In this document: piece by piece, positions 1 through 6,496 of the stretch
How the letters are laid out: each line of letters begins with the position of its first letter
Numbering within the stretch: the stretch's first letter is position 1
Source: JAPLKB01 sp964429485
GTDB taxonomy: Bacteria > Desulfobacterota > Syntrophorhabdia > Syntrophorhabdales > Syntrophorhabdaceae
NCBI GenBank assembly: GCA_964429485.1
Contig: CAYSBW010000046.1
Location: 1-18,461 of the forward strand
Length of the DNA stretch: 18,461 bases
Direction of reading: 5' to 3'
Position numbers and translations under genes: made by a program
Notes under the pieces: generated by a model
The model's database searches: none
What the model was told of the DNA's origin: nothing
The model's input: only the letters and a program-made list of their open reading frames with translations

Positions 1-47
1 TTATGGGAATTGATTATATTATTAACGACAGCAAGAATTTGATTTAA
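1..47 (+). CDS. possible C-terminal tail of an upstream gene (partial)
   Basis: One plus-strand frame is open from the window edge to a TAA at 45-47 and would encode a short tail ending in GIDYIINDSKNLI. The other two forward frames also stop within the first 45 bases. The tail is too short to assign to a family. It may equally be non-coding leader of the next gene. Only the neighbouring sequence to the left can decide. Confidence 0.25.
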   Translation, partial: MGIDYIINDSKNLI

Positions 48-89
48 ACATTTAGTAAGCAGAAAATATATTCGAGGAGTTTGAAGTAT

Positions 90-521
90 ATGAAAATACA
101 TGAATTGTCTTGTCCAAAATGTGGTAATGTACAGGAGGTGCCAATCTGGGACTGTCTTAGTGTGACAAAAGATCCTGACATACGTAAAAAATTGTTTGAT
201 GCTGAAATCAATATATTCAGATGTGAATCCTGTAACCATAAAGCAATTATCAATGTGCCCTTATTATATCATGATATGTATAGAAAATATTGTGTCCAGT
301 ATTATCCTCCGGAATCAATAGAAGACGATAAATTCCTATCACAGTTTACTTCAGATGGAAGATGGAACTTTGGTGATATTCCGGAAATAGTAAATAATGA
401 GCTGAATTATATGGGAAACCCCCATATTGTTTTCAGTTTATTTGATATGATTCAGTACATAAAGTTCCGTGACAGGCTGTTTGAGAAAATTGAAAATAAA
501 AATCAGAAGATTAACGGTTAA
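90..521 (+). CDS. CpXC zinc-ribbon domain protein
   Basis: A 143-residue protein matching the CpXC family, small proteins of unknown function found in bacteria and archaea. Two cysteine pairs are visible, C8-P-K-C11 near the N-terminus and C45-E-S-C48 in the middle, as expected for one zinc-ribbon site. They are followed by the family's typical PLLYHDM stretch. No signal peptide or membrane segment is seen, so it should be cytosolic. The start chosen is ATG 90, ten bases after a GAGGAG ribosome-binding site at 74-79. A TTG at 81 would be three codons longer but sits only one base from that site. The gene stands alone: a regulated promoter for the next gene begins directly after its stop, and no strong terminator is visible in between. 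The family call is fairly sure; the function is unknown. Confidence 0.8.
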   Translation: MKIHELSCPKCGNVQEVPIWDCLSVTKDPDIRKKLFDAEINIFRCESCNHKAIINVPLLYHDMYRKYCVQYYPPESIEDDKFLSQFTSDGRWNFGDIPEIVNNELNYMGNPHIVFSLFDMIQYIKFRDRLFEKIENKNQKING

Positions 522-532
522 AATTTGTTTAA

Positions 533-550
533 ATTGTCATTGACAATGAC
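533..550. repeat. two overlapping perfect palindromes at the -35 region (possible operator)
   Basis: ATTGTCA-T-TGACAAT (533-547) and GTCATTG-A-CAATGAC (536-550) are both perfect 7-base inverted repeats around a single central base, shifted by three bases. They overlap the candidate -35 hexamer at 540-545. That position suits a repressor or activator site for the acetolactate synthase promoter, although the binding protein cannot be named from the sequence. Confidence 0.4.
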
Positions 551-568
551 AAGGTGTATATGTATTTT
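540..568 (+). promoter_or_regulatory. candidate sigma70 promoter of the ilv leader
   Basis: A consensus TTGACA (540-545) is followed after 17 bases by TATTTT (563-568, four of six consensus bases). Transcription would start near 573-576, just ahead of the leader peptide's ribosome-binding site at 576-580. The perfect -35 and ideal spacing support it; the weak -10 and very short 5' leader leave doubt. Confidence 0.5.
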
Positions 569-589
569 TATAGTCAAGGATTATTATAA

Positions 590-691
590 ATGATCAAGAA
601 AAGTCGATTAAACCTCAATCTGAGCATTTTATCTATTTTACCTCCCGTAGCTGTACTCGTATGCAGTAATTGCAGGTTTACGCCGCCTTAA
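590..691 (+). CDS. branched-chain amino acid leader peptide (attenuation peptide)
   Basis: A 33-codon open frame starts at ATG 590, nine bases after an AAGGA ribosome-binding site (576-580), and stops at TAA 689-691. Codons 7 to 24 contain 11 Leu, Ile or Val codons out of 18: Leu at 608, 614, 620, 629, 638 and 656; Ile at 626 and 635; Val at 647, 653 and 659. The peptide ends in an amino-acid-neutral tail rich in Cys, Thr and Pro. Its layout, with ILPPVAVLV before the tail, recalls the E. coli ilvL peptide, which has IIIPPCG. It lies directly upstream of an intrinsic terminator and an acetolactate synthase gene. Ribosomes slowed at Leu/Ile/Val codons would leave bases 675-685 free to form the antiterminator. 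The peptide itself probably has no other role. Confidence 0.85.
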   Translation: MIKKSRLNLNLSILSILPPVAVLVCSNCRFTPP

Positions 692-734
692 AGGCTTTTA
701 ATGCTGAAACGCAAAGCCCCTGCTGGTGTAAACC
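675..734 (+). promoter_or_regulatory. antiterminator pairing of the ilv attenuator
   Basis: Bases 675-685 (GGTTTACGCCG) can pair with 724-734, giving ten or eleven base pairs with two G-U wobbles. This pairing uses most of the 5' upper stem and loop of the terminator at 715-744, so the two structures exclude each other. The upstream strand lies in the last codons of the leader peptide and would be covered by a ribosome that reaches the stop codon, but exposed when one stalls at Val codon 659 or earlier. A 7-bp alternative pairing, 609-615 with 674-680, could protect the upstream strand when the leader is not translated. Confidence 0.7.
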
Positions 735-751
735 AACAGGGGCTTTTTTTT
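715..751 (+). terminator. intrinsic terminator / attenuator ahead of acetolactate synthase
   Basis: The 5' arm 715-722 (AGCCCCTG) pairs perfectly with 737-744. After one C-A mismatch the stem continues as TGGT (724-727) with ACCA (732-735), closed by a GTAA tetraloop of the stable GNRA class. Eight T residues (744-751) follow. This is a textbook Rho-independent terminator placed between the leader peptide and the structural gene, as in attenuation-controlled amino acid operons. Confidence 0.9.
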
Positions 752-781
752 ATTTATTCTAATTGATAAGGAGGCTTATAA

Positions 782-2479
782 ATGAGGTATAACGGGGCAG
801 AGATAATTGTTAAATCATTGGAAAGACATGGGATTGAATTTGTTTCTGGAATTCCTGGGGGCGCCAATCTGCCACTTTACAATGCCCTTCACAAAAGTTC
901 CATTCAACACGTTTTAACGCGTCATGAACAGGGGGCCGGTTTTATAGCACAGGGAATGGCACGTTCTACAGGCCAGACTGCTGTATGTTTTGCCACATCA
1001 GGTCCTGGAGCAACAAATTTGCTTACTGCTATTGCCGATGCCAAAATGGATTCAGTCCCTATAATTGCCATAACAGGACAGGTGCCAACGTCAATGATGG
1101 GAACAGATGCTTTCCAGGAAATTGACATTTATAGTATGACCCTTCCTATTACTAAACATAACTTTCTCGTGAAAAATGCCGGAGAATTATTGAAAGTTAT
1201 GTCCGAAGCATTCAGAATATGTTCTTCTGGAAGAAGGGGGCCAGTTCTGATTGATGTCCCAAGGGATGTTCAGACCCAGGAGATCGAACTTGATATCTGG
1301 CCTGAAATATATAGAAATCACAATCACAGATATCATGAAAGTCCGGTTATCTTGGAAGCTGCCCGTATGATTAATAAATCAAAAAAGCCTGTAATTTATG
1401 CGGGAGGAGGTGCAGTAAGTTCCAGGGCTCACAAGGAAATTTATGATCTTGCAAGGAAAAACACAATACCGTCAGCTTTGACATTGATGGGTCTGGGTTG
1501 TTTTCCCCCGGATGATCATTTGTATCTGGGTATGCTTGGTATGCATGGTTCATATTCAACAAATATTATCCTTGACAAGGCGGATTTGATTATTGCATTG
1601 GGAGTACGATTTGATGATAGGGCAGTAGGAAAAGTTAAAGAATTTTGCTCAAATGCTTCAATCATACATATTGATATCGATGAAGCTGAAATTAATAAAA
1701 TAAAAAGATCAGATATTTCAATAACAGGGGATTTGAAGGACATAATTAAATCATTGATTCCTCGTATTGAACAGAACGACCGTCTGGAATGGATATCGGA
1801 TGTTAACAAATTAAGGAATTTACATTCCTCCAGGGAAGTTGCAGGTAATGATCCGATGCATCCGGCAAATATAATAAGAACAATACATAGGACTGTCCCT
1901 CCAGATACTATTATCACTACTGATGTGGGACAACATCAAATGTGGGTTGCACAGAATTATCCCTTCATTTTTCCAGGAACTTTTTTAACATCAGGAGGAC
2001 TGGGAACAATGGGTTTTGGACTCCCGGCAGCTATAGGTGCTTCTCTTGCCAACCCTGGAAGACGTGTTGTATGTATCAGCGGTGATGGCTCCATTCAGAT
2101 GAACATACAGGAAATGGCAACGCTTGCGGAACTGAATATACCCGTTACTGTGATAATAATGAATAATGGCCATCTTGGACTCGTCAGACAGCAGCAGGAA
2201 CTTTTCTATGAAAAGAATTACATTGCTTCAAGGTTTACCTGTAAACCTGATTTTTCTGCAATAGGCCGTGAGTTTGGAATTAGAGGTTATCCTATTCGCG
2301 AGGCTTCAGAGCTTCATAAAGGCATTGCAGGCGCACTTTCATATCCAGGTCCTACTATAATTGATATACGCATAAAGGGGGAGATTAATGTTATGCCCAT
2401 GGTGCAGCCAGGACAGAGTAATTGTTGTATGATAAGGAAAAGTTATGAGGAAATGGATTTGCTGGAGCACTGCATATGA
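782..2479 (+). CDS. ilvB: acetolactate synthase, large (catalytic) subunit
   Basis: Acetolactate synthase (acetohydroxyacid synthase) joins two pyruvates, or pyruvate and 2-oxobutyrate, in the first common step of Val, Leu and Ile synthesis. The 565 residues match the usual length of IlvB/IlvG/IlvI. Visible are the N-terminal ThDP-binding domain with catalytic glutamate E49 (in RHEQGAGF), the central FAD-binding domain with GVRFDDR, and the C-terminal ThDP/Mg motif starting GDGS and ending MNN, followed by LGLVRQQQ. The C-terminal PMVQPGQSNCCMI resembles the PMVPPGAANTDMI-type end of true acetolactate synthases, which argues against other ThDP decarboxylases. The start follows AAGGAGG (768-774) by seven bases. 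It sits behind an Ile/Leu/Val leader peptide and attenuator. No ilvN/ilvM regulatory subunit or ilvC follows; the next gene is convergent, so the small subunit must be encoded elsewhere or be absent. Confidence 0.95.
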   Translation: MRYNGAEIIVKSLERHGIEFVSGIPGGANLPLYNALHKSSIQHVLTRHEQGAGFIAQGMARSTGQTAVCFATSGPGATNLLTAIADAKMDSVPIIAITGQVPTSMMGTDAFQEIDIYSMTLPITKHNFLVKNAGELLKVMSEAFRICSSGRRGPVLIDVPRDVQTQEIELDIWPEIYRNHNHRYHESPVILEAARMINKSKKPVIYAGGGAVSSRAHKEIYDLARKNTIPSALTLMGLGCFPPDDHLYLGMLGMHGSYSTNIILDKADLIIALGVRFDDRAVGKVKEFCSNASIIHIDIDEAEINKIKRSDISITGDLKDIIKSLIPRIEQNDRLEWISDVNKLRNLHSSREVAGNDPMHPANIIRTIHRTVPPDTIITTDVGQHQMWVAQNYPFIFPGTFLTSGGLGTMGFGLPAAIGASLANPGRRVVCISGDGSIQMNIQEMATLAELNIPVTVIIMNNGHLGLVRQQQELFYEKNYIASRFTCKPDFSAIGREFGIRGYPIREASELHKGIAGALSYPGPTIIDIRIKGEINVMPMVQPGQSNCCMIRKSYEEMDLLEHCI

Positions 2480-2503
2480 TAAAAGTATGTAAATTATCAC
2501 GAC

Positions 2504-2545
2504 TTATCATATCAGAACTTTTTCAGGTTTTTTCTGATATGATAA
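2504..2545. terminator. 14-bp perfect hairpin between convergent ilvB and nadE (bidirectional terminator)
   Basis: Bases 2504-2517 (TTATCATATCAGAA) and 2532-2545 form a perfect 14-bp stem around a 14-base T-rich loop. It lies 24 bases after the ilvB stop and 21 bases before the nadE stop, in the only gap between two convergent genes. The stem is AT-rich and the T-tracts on either side are poor, so termination is likely from position but may be inefficient or serve instead to protect 3' ends. Confidence 0.6.
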
Positions 2546-2566
2546 TTTAAATATACTTTGGCATGA

Positions 2567-4633
2567 TTATTTGTCTGTTTCCGGAATTAAGCTTAGAGAA
2601 ATCAACCATGGTTCTGCCTCGCTATCGCTTGGTGCCCGGTAGTCACCTCGAGGAGAAAGCGACCCTCCTGATCCAACTTTTGGTGCATTGGCTATACAGC
2701 TTCTCTTATACTGGCTTGACTTAAAAAACCTTTTAATGAATATGGTGAGCCATTTTTTGATGTCGATGATAGTATATTCATTACGCTTATCCAGAGAAAT
2801 GTCAGGCCAGCTACCAGTAGTTTTATCATGCCAGGCAGACCATGCAAGAAAGGCAACCTTTTCAGGAAGATATCCAAAACGGAGGATATAGTAAAGATGG
2901 AAATCCTGTAATTCATAGGGACCTATCACATGTTCAGAGTTTTGTTCAGGCTCATCTTCGCTGTCACCGGGTATAAGCTCCGGGCTGATTGTAGTTCCAA
3001 GTACATCAAAAAGCACTTGACTTACTTCCTTACCGAGAATTTCTTTTTGCGCAACCCATCCTATGAGATATTGCACGAGGGTTTTAGGAACGCTTGCGTT
3101 AAGATGATAATGGGCCATATGATCTCCCACGCCGTAGGTAGACCATCCCAGTGCAAGTTCGCTGAGGTCGCTTGTGCCCATAACCATCCCTTGATAGAGA
3201 TTGGCAAAACGGAAGAGATGGTTGGTGCGCTCACCTGCCTGTATGTTCTCAAAGGCTATATCATAAACAGGCTGACCATGGGCGAAGGGATGTCCTATAT
3301 CTGTGAACATCTGCATACAACTTGGTTTGATGTCAATTTCACGAGTTTCGCATCCCACAGCTGAGGTAAGACGGCGTGCCTGGTCAAGTGTCCTGGAGCT
3401 TGTTGCAAATCCCGGCATAATTAATGCGTTTATGTTTGATCTTGGAAGACCTGTCACATCCATAGCCTGAGCACAAACAATGAGAGACTGTGTAGAATCA
3501 AGCCCCCCTGAAACGCCGATAACCACTTTTTTTGTTTTTGTTGCCTTCAATCTTTTTACAAGCCCCTGCACCTGGATTTCATAAACATCCTTACAGCGGT
3601 TGTCCTGTTTTGCCTTATCTCCTGGTACAAAGGGAAACCTCTCATATTTACGTTGAAGCAGAACCCTTTTCTGCCGAGGAAGGTCTGATTTTATATCAAC
3701 TGTGCGGAACATCTCAAGATCTTTATGGTGACGTTCAATAGCTTGACTGAAACTGTTTTGTCGCATGCGTTCCTGACTTAGGCGGTCAAGATCAATATCA
3801 CCGAAAATGATCTGGGCGTTATAGGAAAAACGTTTTGATTCGACTATGGAGGTTCCATTTTCACAGATAATTGCCTGACCATCCCAGGCTAAATCTGTGG
3901 TGGATTCCCCGAATCCGGCCGATGTGTAGAGATAGGCTGCAAGGCAGCGTGCAGATTGATTACAGGTTAATTGTCTCCTGTAGTCGTCTTTTGTTACAGT
4001 CACATTTGATGCTGAAGGGTTGAGCAGGACTGTTGCTCCGGCCAGAGCTGCATAAGAGGATAACGGAATCGGAGCCCAGAGGTCTTCACATATTTCTATG
4101 TAAAACGTGAGAAGAGGTTGGCTGACATCTTTGAAGAGCAGTCTGTTGCCGAAGGGAATATCAGATTGATCCATGAGGGATATACTTTCAAAAAATGCCC
4201 GATCTCCTGATGTGAATTGTCTTGATTCGTAAAATTCCCTGTAATTTGGCAGGTATGTTTTCGGGATAACACCATGGATGTGTCCTCTGGAGATAACAAC
4301 AGCACAATTGAAGAGCATGTTATTTATTTTGAGTGGCAGTCCTACAATGGATGTGATTGGAAGATTGACTGTTTCAGCAAGAATATTTGACAATGCCTGA
4401 AGGCATGCATCAAGCAGTGCCTGTTGATGAAACAAATCATCGCAGGTATAGGCAGAAACTCCCAGTTCAGGAAAGACGACTATTATGGCCTTTTCTTCAA
4501 CAGCTTTTTTTATCAGCAGGGTTGTCTTTTCAGCATTGAAACATGGATCAGCCACTTTCAATTCCGGTATGGCCGCAGCCAGACGAATGAAGTTGTGATT
4601 GTATATGTTGAAAAACTCTTTTGTTCCTTTCAT
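2567..4633 (-). CDS. nadE: glutamine-dependent NAD+ synthetase
   Basis: The enzyme makes NAD+ from nicotinate adenine dinucleotide, ATP and glutamine. The 688 residues carry two domains, as in the long M. tuberculosis type (about 680 residues). The N-terminal nitrilase-like glutaminase has the catalytic triad E56 (FPELGVSAY), K125 (PKTYLPNY) and C182 (EICEDLW), close to the E52/K121/C176 spacing of that enzyme. The C-terminal synthetase has the PP-loop SGGLDS at 375-380 and ends with KVGSGGSLSPRGDYRAPSD, typical of the family. The start is ATG at 4633 on the minus strand, preceded by GAGG at a ten-base spacing. The gene is transcribed alone, convergent with ilvB and divergent from the fixC operon. 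Having its own glutaminase domain, it does not depend on free ammonia. Nothing looks broken. Confidence 0.96.
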   Translation of the reverse strand: MKGTKEFFNIYNHNFIRLAAAIPELKVADPCFNAEKTTLLIKKAVEEKAIIVVFPELGVSAYTCDDLFHQQALLDACLQALSNILAETVNLPITSIVGLPLKINNMLFNCAVVISRGHIHGVIPKTYLPNYREFYESRQFTSGDRAFFESISLMDQSDIPFGNRLLFKDVSQPLLTFYIEICEDLWAPIPLSSYAALAGATVLLNPSASNVTVTKDDYRRQLTCNQSARCLAAYLYTSAGFGESTTDLAWDGQAIICENGTSIVESKRFSYNAQIIFGDIDLDRLSQERMRQNSFSQAIERHHKDLEMFRTVDIKSDLPRQKRVLLQRKYERFPFVPGDKAKQDNRCKDVYEIQVQGLVKRLKATKTKKVVIGVSGGLDSTQSLIVCAQAMDVTGLPRSNINALIMPGFATSSRTLDQARRLTSAVGCETREIDIKPSCMQMFTDIGHPFAHGQPVYDIAFENIQAGERTNHLFRFANLYQGMVMGTSDLSELALGWSTYGVGDHMAHYHLNASVPKTLVQYLIGWVAQKEILGKEVSQVLFDVLGTTISPELIPGDSEDEPEQNSEHVIGPYELQDFHLYYILRFGYLPEKVAFLAWSAWHDKTTGSWPDISLDKRNEYTIIDIKKWLTIFIKRFFKSSQYKRSCIANAPKVGSGGSLSPRGDYRAPSDSEAEPWLISLSLIPETDK

Positions 4634-4844
4634 CTTTTATGAGCCTCTGTTTTTCCTTTGAAACTATTTTAGTTTGTGAGGAAACATACTATTTCATTAC
4701 TACTTATGTTTTTGCAATTCAAGAAAAATATGGAAAAAGACGAATCCTGATGGAAAAAGAAAATATTGGTATTAATAGAAGTTATAAATTTCTCTTCTTT
4801 TGAAGAATAAGATTGAAGGACTTTTGTTAATAATGTGAATTTTT

Positions 4845-4858
4845 TTGATAAAAATCAA
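4845..4858. promoter_or_regulatory. FNR/CRP-family operator (FNR box) upstream of fixC-like gene
   Basis: TTGAT-AAAA-ATCAA is an exact match to the FNR consensus TTGAT-N4-ATCAA. The symmetry extends to TTTTGAT-AAAA-ATCAAAA (4843-4860). Its centre, 4851.5, lies 41.5 bases upstream of a start site predicted at about 4893 from the TATAAA at 4883-4888, the classic class II activator position. This suggests oxygen- or redox-controlled activation of the operon below. The background is AT-rich, so chance cannot be excluded, but position and perfection both fit. Confidence 0.65.
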
Positions 4859-4882
4859 AAGTTGATTATTAAGGAAAAATAG

Positions 4883-4888
4883 TATAAA
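4883..4888 (+). promoter_or_regulatory. -10 hexamer of the fixC operon promoter
   Basis: TATAAA matches five of six bases of the -10 consensus and lies 25 bases downstream of the FNR box. No good -35 is seen (the nearest is TTGATT at 4862), as usual for class II activator-dependent promoters. The start would fall near 4893-4895, leaving only about six to eight bases before ATG 4901. Confidence 0.45.
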
Positions 4889-4900
4889 TAATGATTCATT

Positions 4901-6190
4901 ATGGAAAAGATTGATGTTGTAATTGTCGGTGGAGGCCTTGCCGGCCTTTCCTGTGCATATGTGCTTGCTGAAAAGAATATGCAGGTAATTGTTGTGGAAA
5001 GGGGAGGTTTTCCCGGAAGTAAAAATATAACAGGCGGAAGACTGTATATAGGACCAATAAGGGAAATTGCAGGAAAAATGCTTGAAGGTGCTCCATTTGA
5101 AAGGAAAGTTGTCAGAGAAAGATGGAGCCTGATGGGCGAAGAAAATTCCATAGGAATAGATTTTACCGGACGGAAATACAGAGAGGAAGATCATAGTTAT
5201 ACCATACTAAGGGCTCGTTTTGACAGATGGCTTGCAGAAAGGCTTATGGAAAAAGGTGTTTTTGTAGTACCAGGACACAGAGTGGACTCTCTGTTGTGGA
5301 AAGGTAACCATATAGAAGGTGTAAGGTCAGGTAAGGAAGAAATATATGCCAATGTGACTGTTGCAGCAGATGGAGCGCTTTCTTTCATGGCTGAAGAAGC
5401 AGCTCTTAAACCGAGAATGAGGCCCCGGGATTATGCAGTGGGCATTAAAGAAATTATTCAGCTTTCTGAAGAAAAAATAAATGACAGATTCAACTTAGAA
5501 CAAAATGAGGGTTCTGCCCATCTTTTTACAGGCGATGTAACAAAGGGGATGTTCGGTGGTGGATTTTTATATACAAATAAGGAAACGATCTCCCTTGGCG
5601 TAGTTGTTGGAATAAGGGACCTTATGGAAAATTCTCCTGTAATAGAAACTCACGCGCTGATGGAAATGTTTAAAAAAAGATATGAAATTAAAAGGTTTAT
5701 TGAGGGTGGGACCGTTGAGGAGTATTCTGCCCACATTATCCCTGAATCAGGTTATGATGGTATATCAAAACTTTATGGAAACGGTATCCTTGTGGCAGGT
5801 GATGCAGCAGGCTTTGCATTGAATATGGGTGTTACTGTACGAGGTATGGAATTTGCTGTAGCCTCAGGCGTGTTTGCAGCAGAGTCAATTATAAGGGCAA
5901 AGGAATGTGGTGATTATTCGGCGCAGACACTTTCTTATTATGAGAAGAGGCTTAAGGAAAGTTTTGTGCTGCAAGACTTTTATAATTTCAGACAGATGCC
6001 GGAAATACTTGAAAACAAGGATTTTTTTAACTATTATCCCAATCTTTTCCCTTCTCTTGTTGAAAAAATAATGTGGTTTGACGGGGAATCAAAAGAAAAA
6101 TTAAGCAAAACCATCTGGAAAGGATTGAAAAATTCCGGAGCCTTTAACATGAAGAGATTGAAAACGCTTTACAACATCAAAAATCTTTGA
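4901..6190 (+). CDS. FixC-like FAD electron-transfer flavoprotein-quinone oxidoreductase
   Basis: A 429-residue flavoprotein of the FixC/YgcN group, related to ETF-quinone oxidoreductase. These proteins pass electrons between an electron-transfer flavoprotein (FixAB) and a quinone or ferredoxin partner (FixX). Visible are the N-terminal dinucleotide-binding loop VGGGLAGLS (residues 9-17), the substrate-domain stretch GSKNITGGRLY, and the FAD-binding GDAAGF at 300-305. The length is normal for FixC. Like other FixC proteins it lacks its own iron-sulfur domain; that is supplied by the fixX gene 26 bases downstream. ATG 4901 is the only start, because an in-frame TGA lies at 4892. There is no Shine-Dalgarno sequence at normal distance (AAGGA at 4871-4875 is 25 bases away), so translation may be leaderless. 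No fixA or fixB is present. The exact electron donor and acceptor are unknown. Confidence 0.88.
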   Translation: MEKIDVVIVGGGLAGLSCAYVLAEKNMQVIVVERGGFPGSKNITGGRLYIGPIREIAGKMLEGAPFERKVVRERWSLMGEENSIGIDFTGRKYREEDHSYTILRARFDRWLAERLMEKGVFVVPGHRVDSLLWKGNHIEGVRSGKEEIYANVTVAADGALSFMAEEAALKPRMRPRDYAVGIKEIIQLSEEKINDRFNLEQNEGSAHLFTGDVTKGMFGGGFLYTNKETISLGVVVGIRDLMENSPVIETHALMEMFKKRYEIKRFIEGGTVEEYSAHIIPESGYDGISKLYGNGILVAGDAAGFALNMGVTVRGMEFAVASGVFAAESIIRAKECGDYSAQTLSYYEKRLKESFVLQDFYNFRQMPEILENKDFFNYYPNLFPSLVEKIMWFDGESKEKLSKTIWKGLKNSGAFNMKRLKTLYNIKNL

Positions 6191-6216
6191 GCTGTTAATA
6201 AATTAAGGTAAATTGA

Positions 6217-6495
6217 ATGAAAGTTGATGAAAAGCTTGTCCTTGATGCATTTAAAACTGATAAAGAGAGTCATATAATAATTCATCAAGATATATGCAGA
6301 ACCAAATGTAAATCCAAGTATTGCCTGTATATTTGTCCGGGACATCTTTATACCTACAATGAGGAATTGGATGAGATAGTGGTGGAGTATGCAGGTTGTC
6401 TTGAATGTGGAACGTGCAGAGTGGCATGTATTGAAGATGCTATTGAGTGGACATATCCAAAGGGGGATTTCGGGATTCAATACAGGTTTGGTTAG
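6217..6495 (+). CDS. FixX-like ferredoxin
   Basis: A 92-residue ferredoxin-like protein of the FixX/YgcO type, the iron-sulfur partner of FixC. Cysteines lie at 27, 31, 36 and 40 (C40 followed by Pro) and at 61, 64, 67 and 71, where the spacing is C-x2-C-x2-C-x3-C. This supports at least one [4Fe-4S] cluster, bound by three cysteines of the second group and C40. The C-terminal IEWTYPKGDFGIQYRFG is typical of FixX. The start ATG 6217 follows TAAGG (6204-6208) by eight bases and lies 26 bases after fixC, so the two are surely co-transcribed. Its stop is one base before the start of the next gene, a sign of translational coupling. Confidence 0.9.
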   Translation: MKVDEKLVLDAFKTDKESHIIIHQDICRTKCKSKYCLYICPGHLYTYNEELDEIVVEYAGCLECGTCRVACIEDAIEWTYPKGDFGIQYRFG

Positions 6496-6496
6496 C

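Noticed and set aside
81..89. TTG start of the CpXC gene
   Set aside because: Only one base from the GAGGAG site; ATG 90 has a workable spacing.
1516..1917. 133-codon minus-strand open frame inside ilvB
   Set aside because: Antisense shadow of a conserved gene, without a ribosome-binding site or family resemblance.
2930..3364. 144-codon plus-strand open frame
   Set aside because: Lies wholly antisense to the well-supported nadE synthetase domain, has no recognisable family, and is Cys/His-rich in the way reverse-strand shadows often are.
4621..4803. 60-codon plus-strand open frame in the nadE-fixC gap
   Set aside because: Low-complexity Phe/Tyr/Lys content, start inside the nadE coding end, no family match; more likely promoter-region DNA.
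4891..4914. ATG at 4891 giving a seven-residue upstream frame overlapping the fixC start
   Set aside because: It has AAGGA 15 bases upstream but is tiny, ends just inside fixC and has no regulatory codon pattern; it could be a coincidence in AT-rich DNA.
6389..6496. Longer start for the DUF2156 gene inside fixX
   Set aside because: The added 36 residues overlap the conserved fixX cysteine region in another frame and do not belong to the family; ATG 6497 after the fixX stop is more natural.
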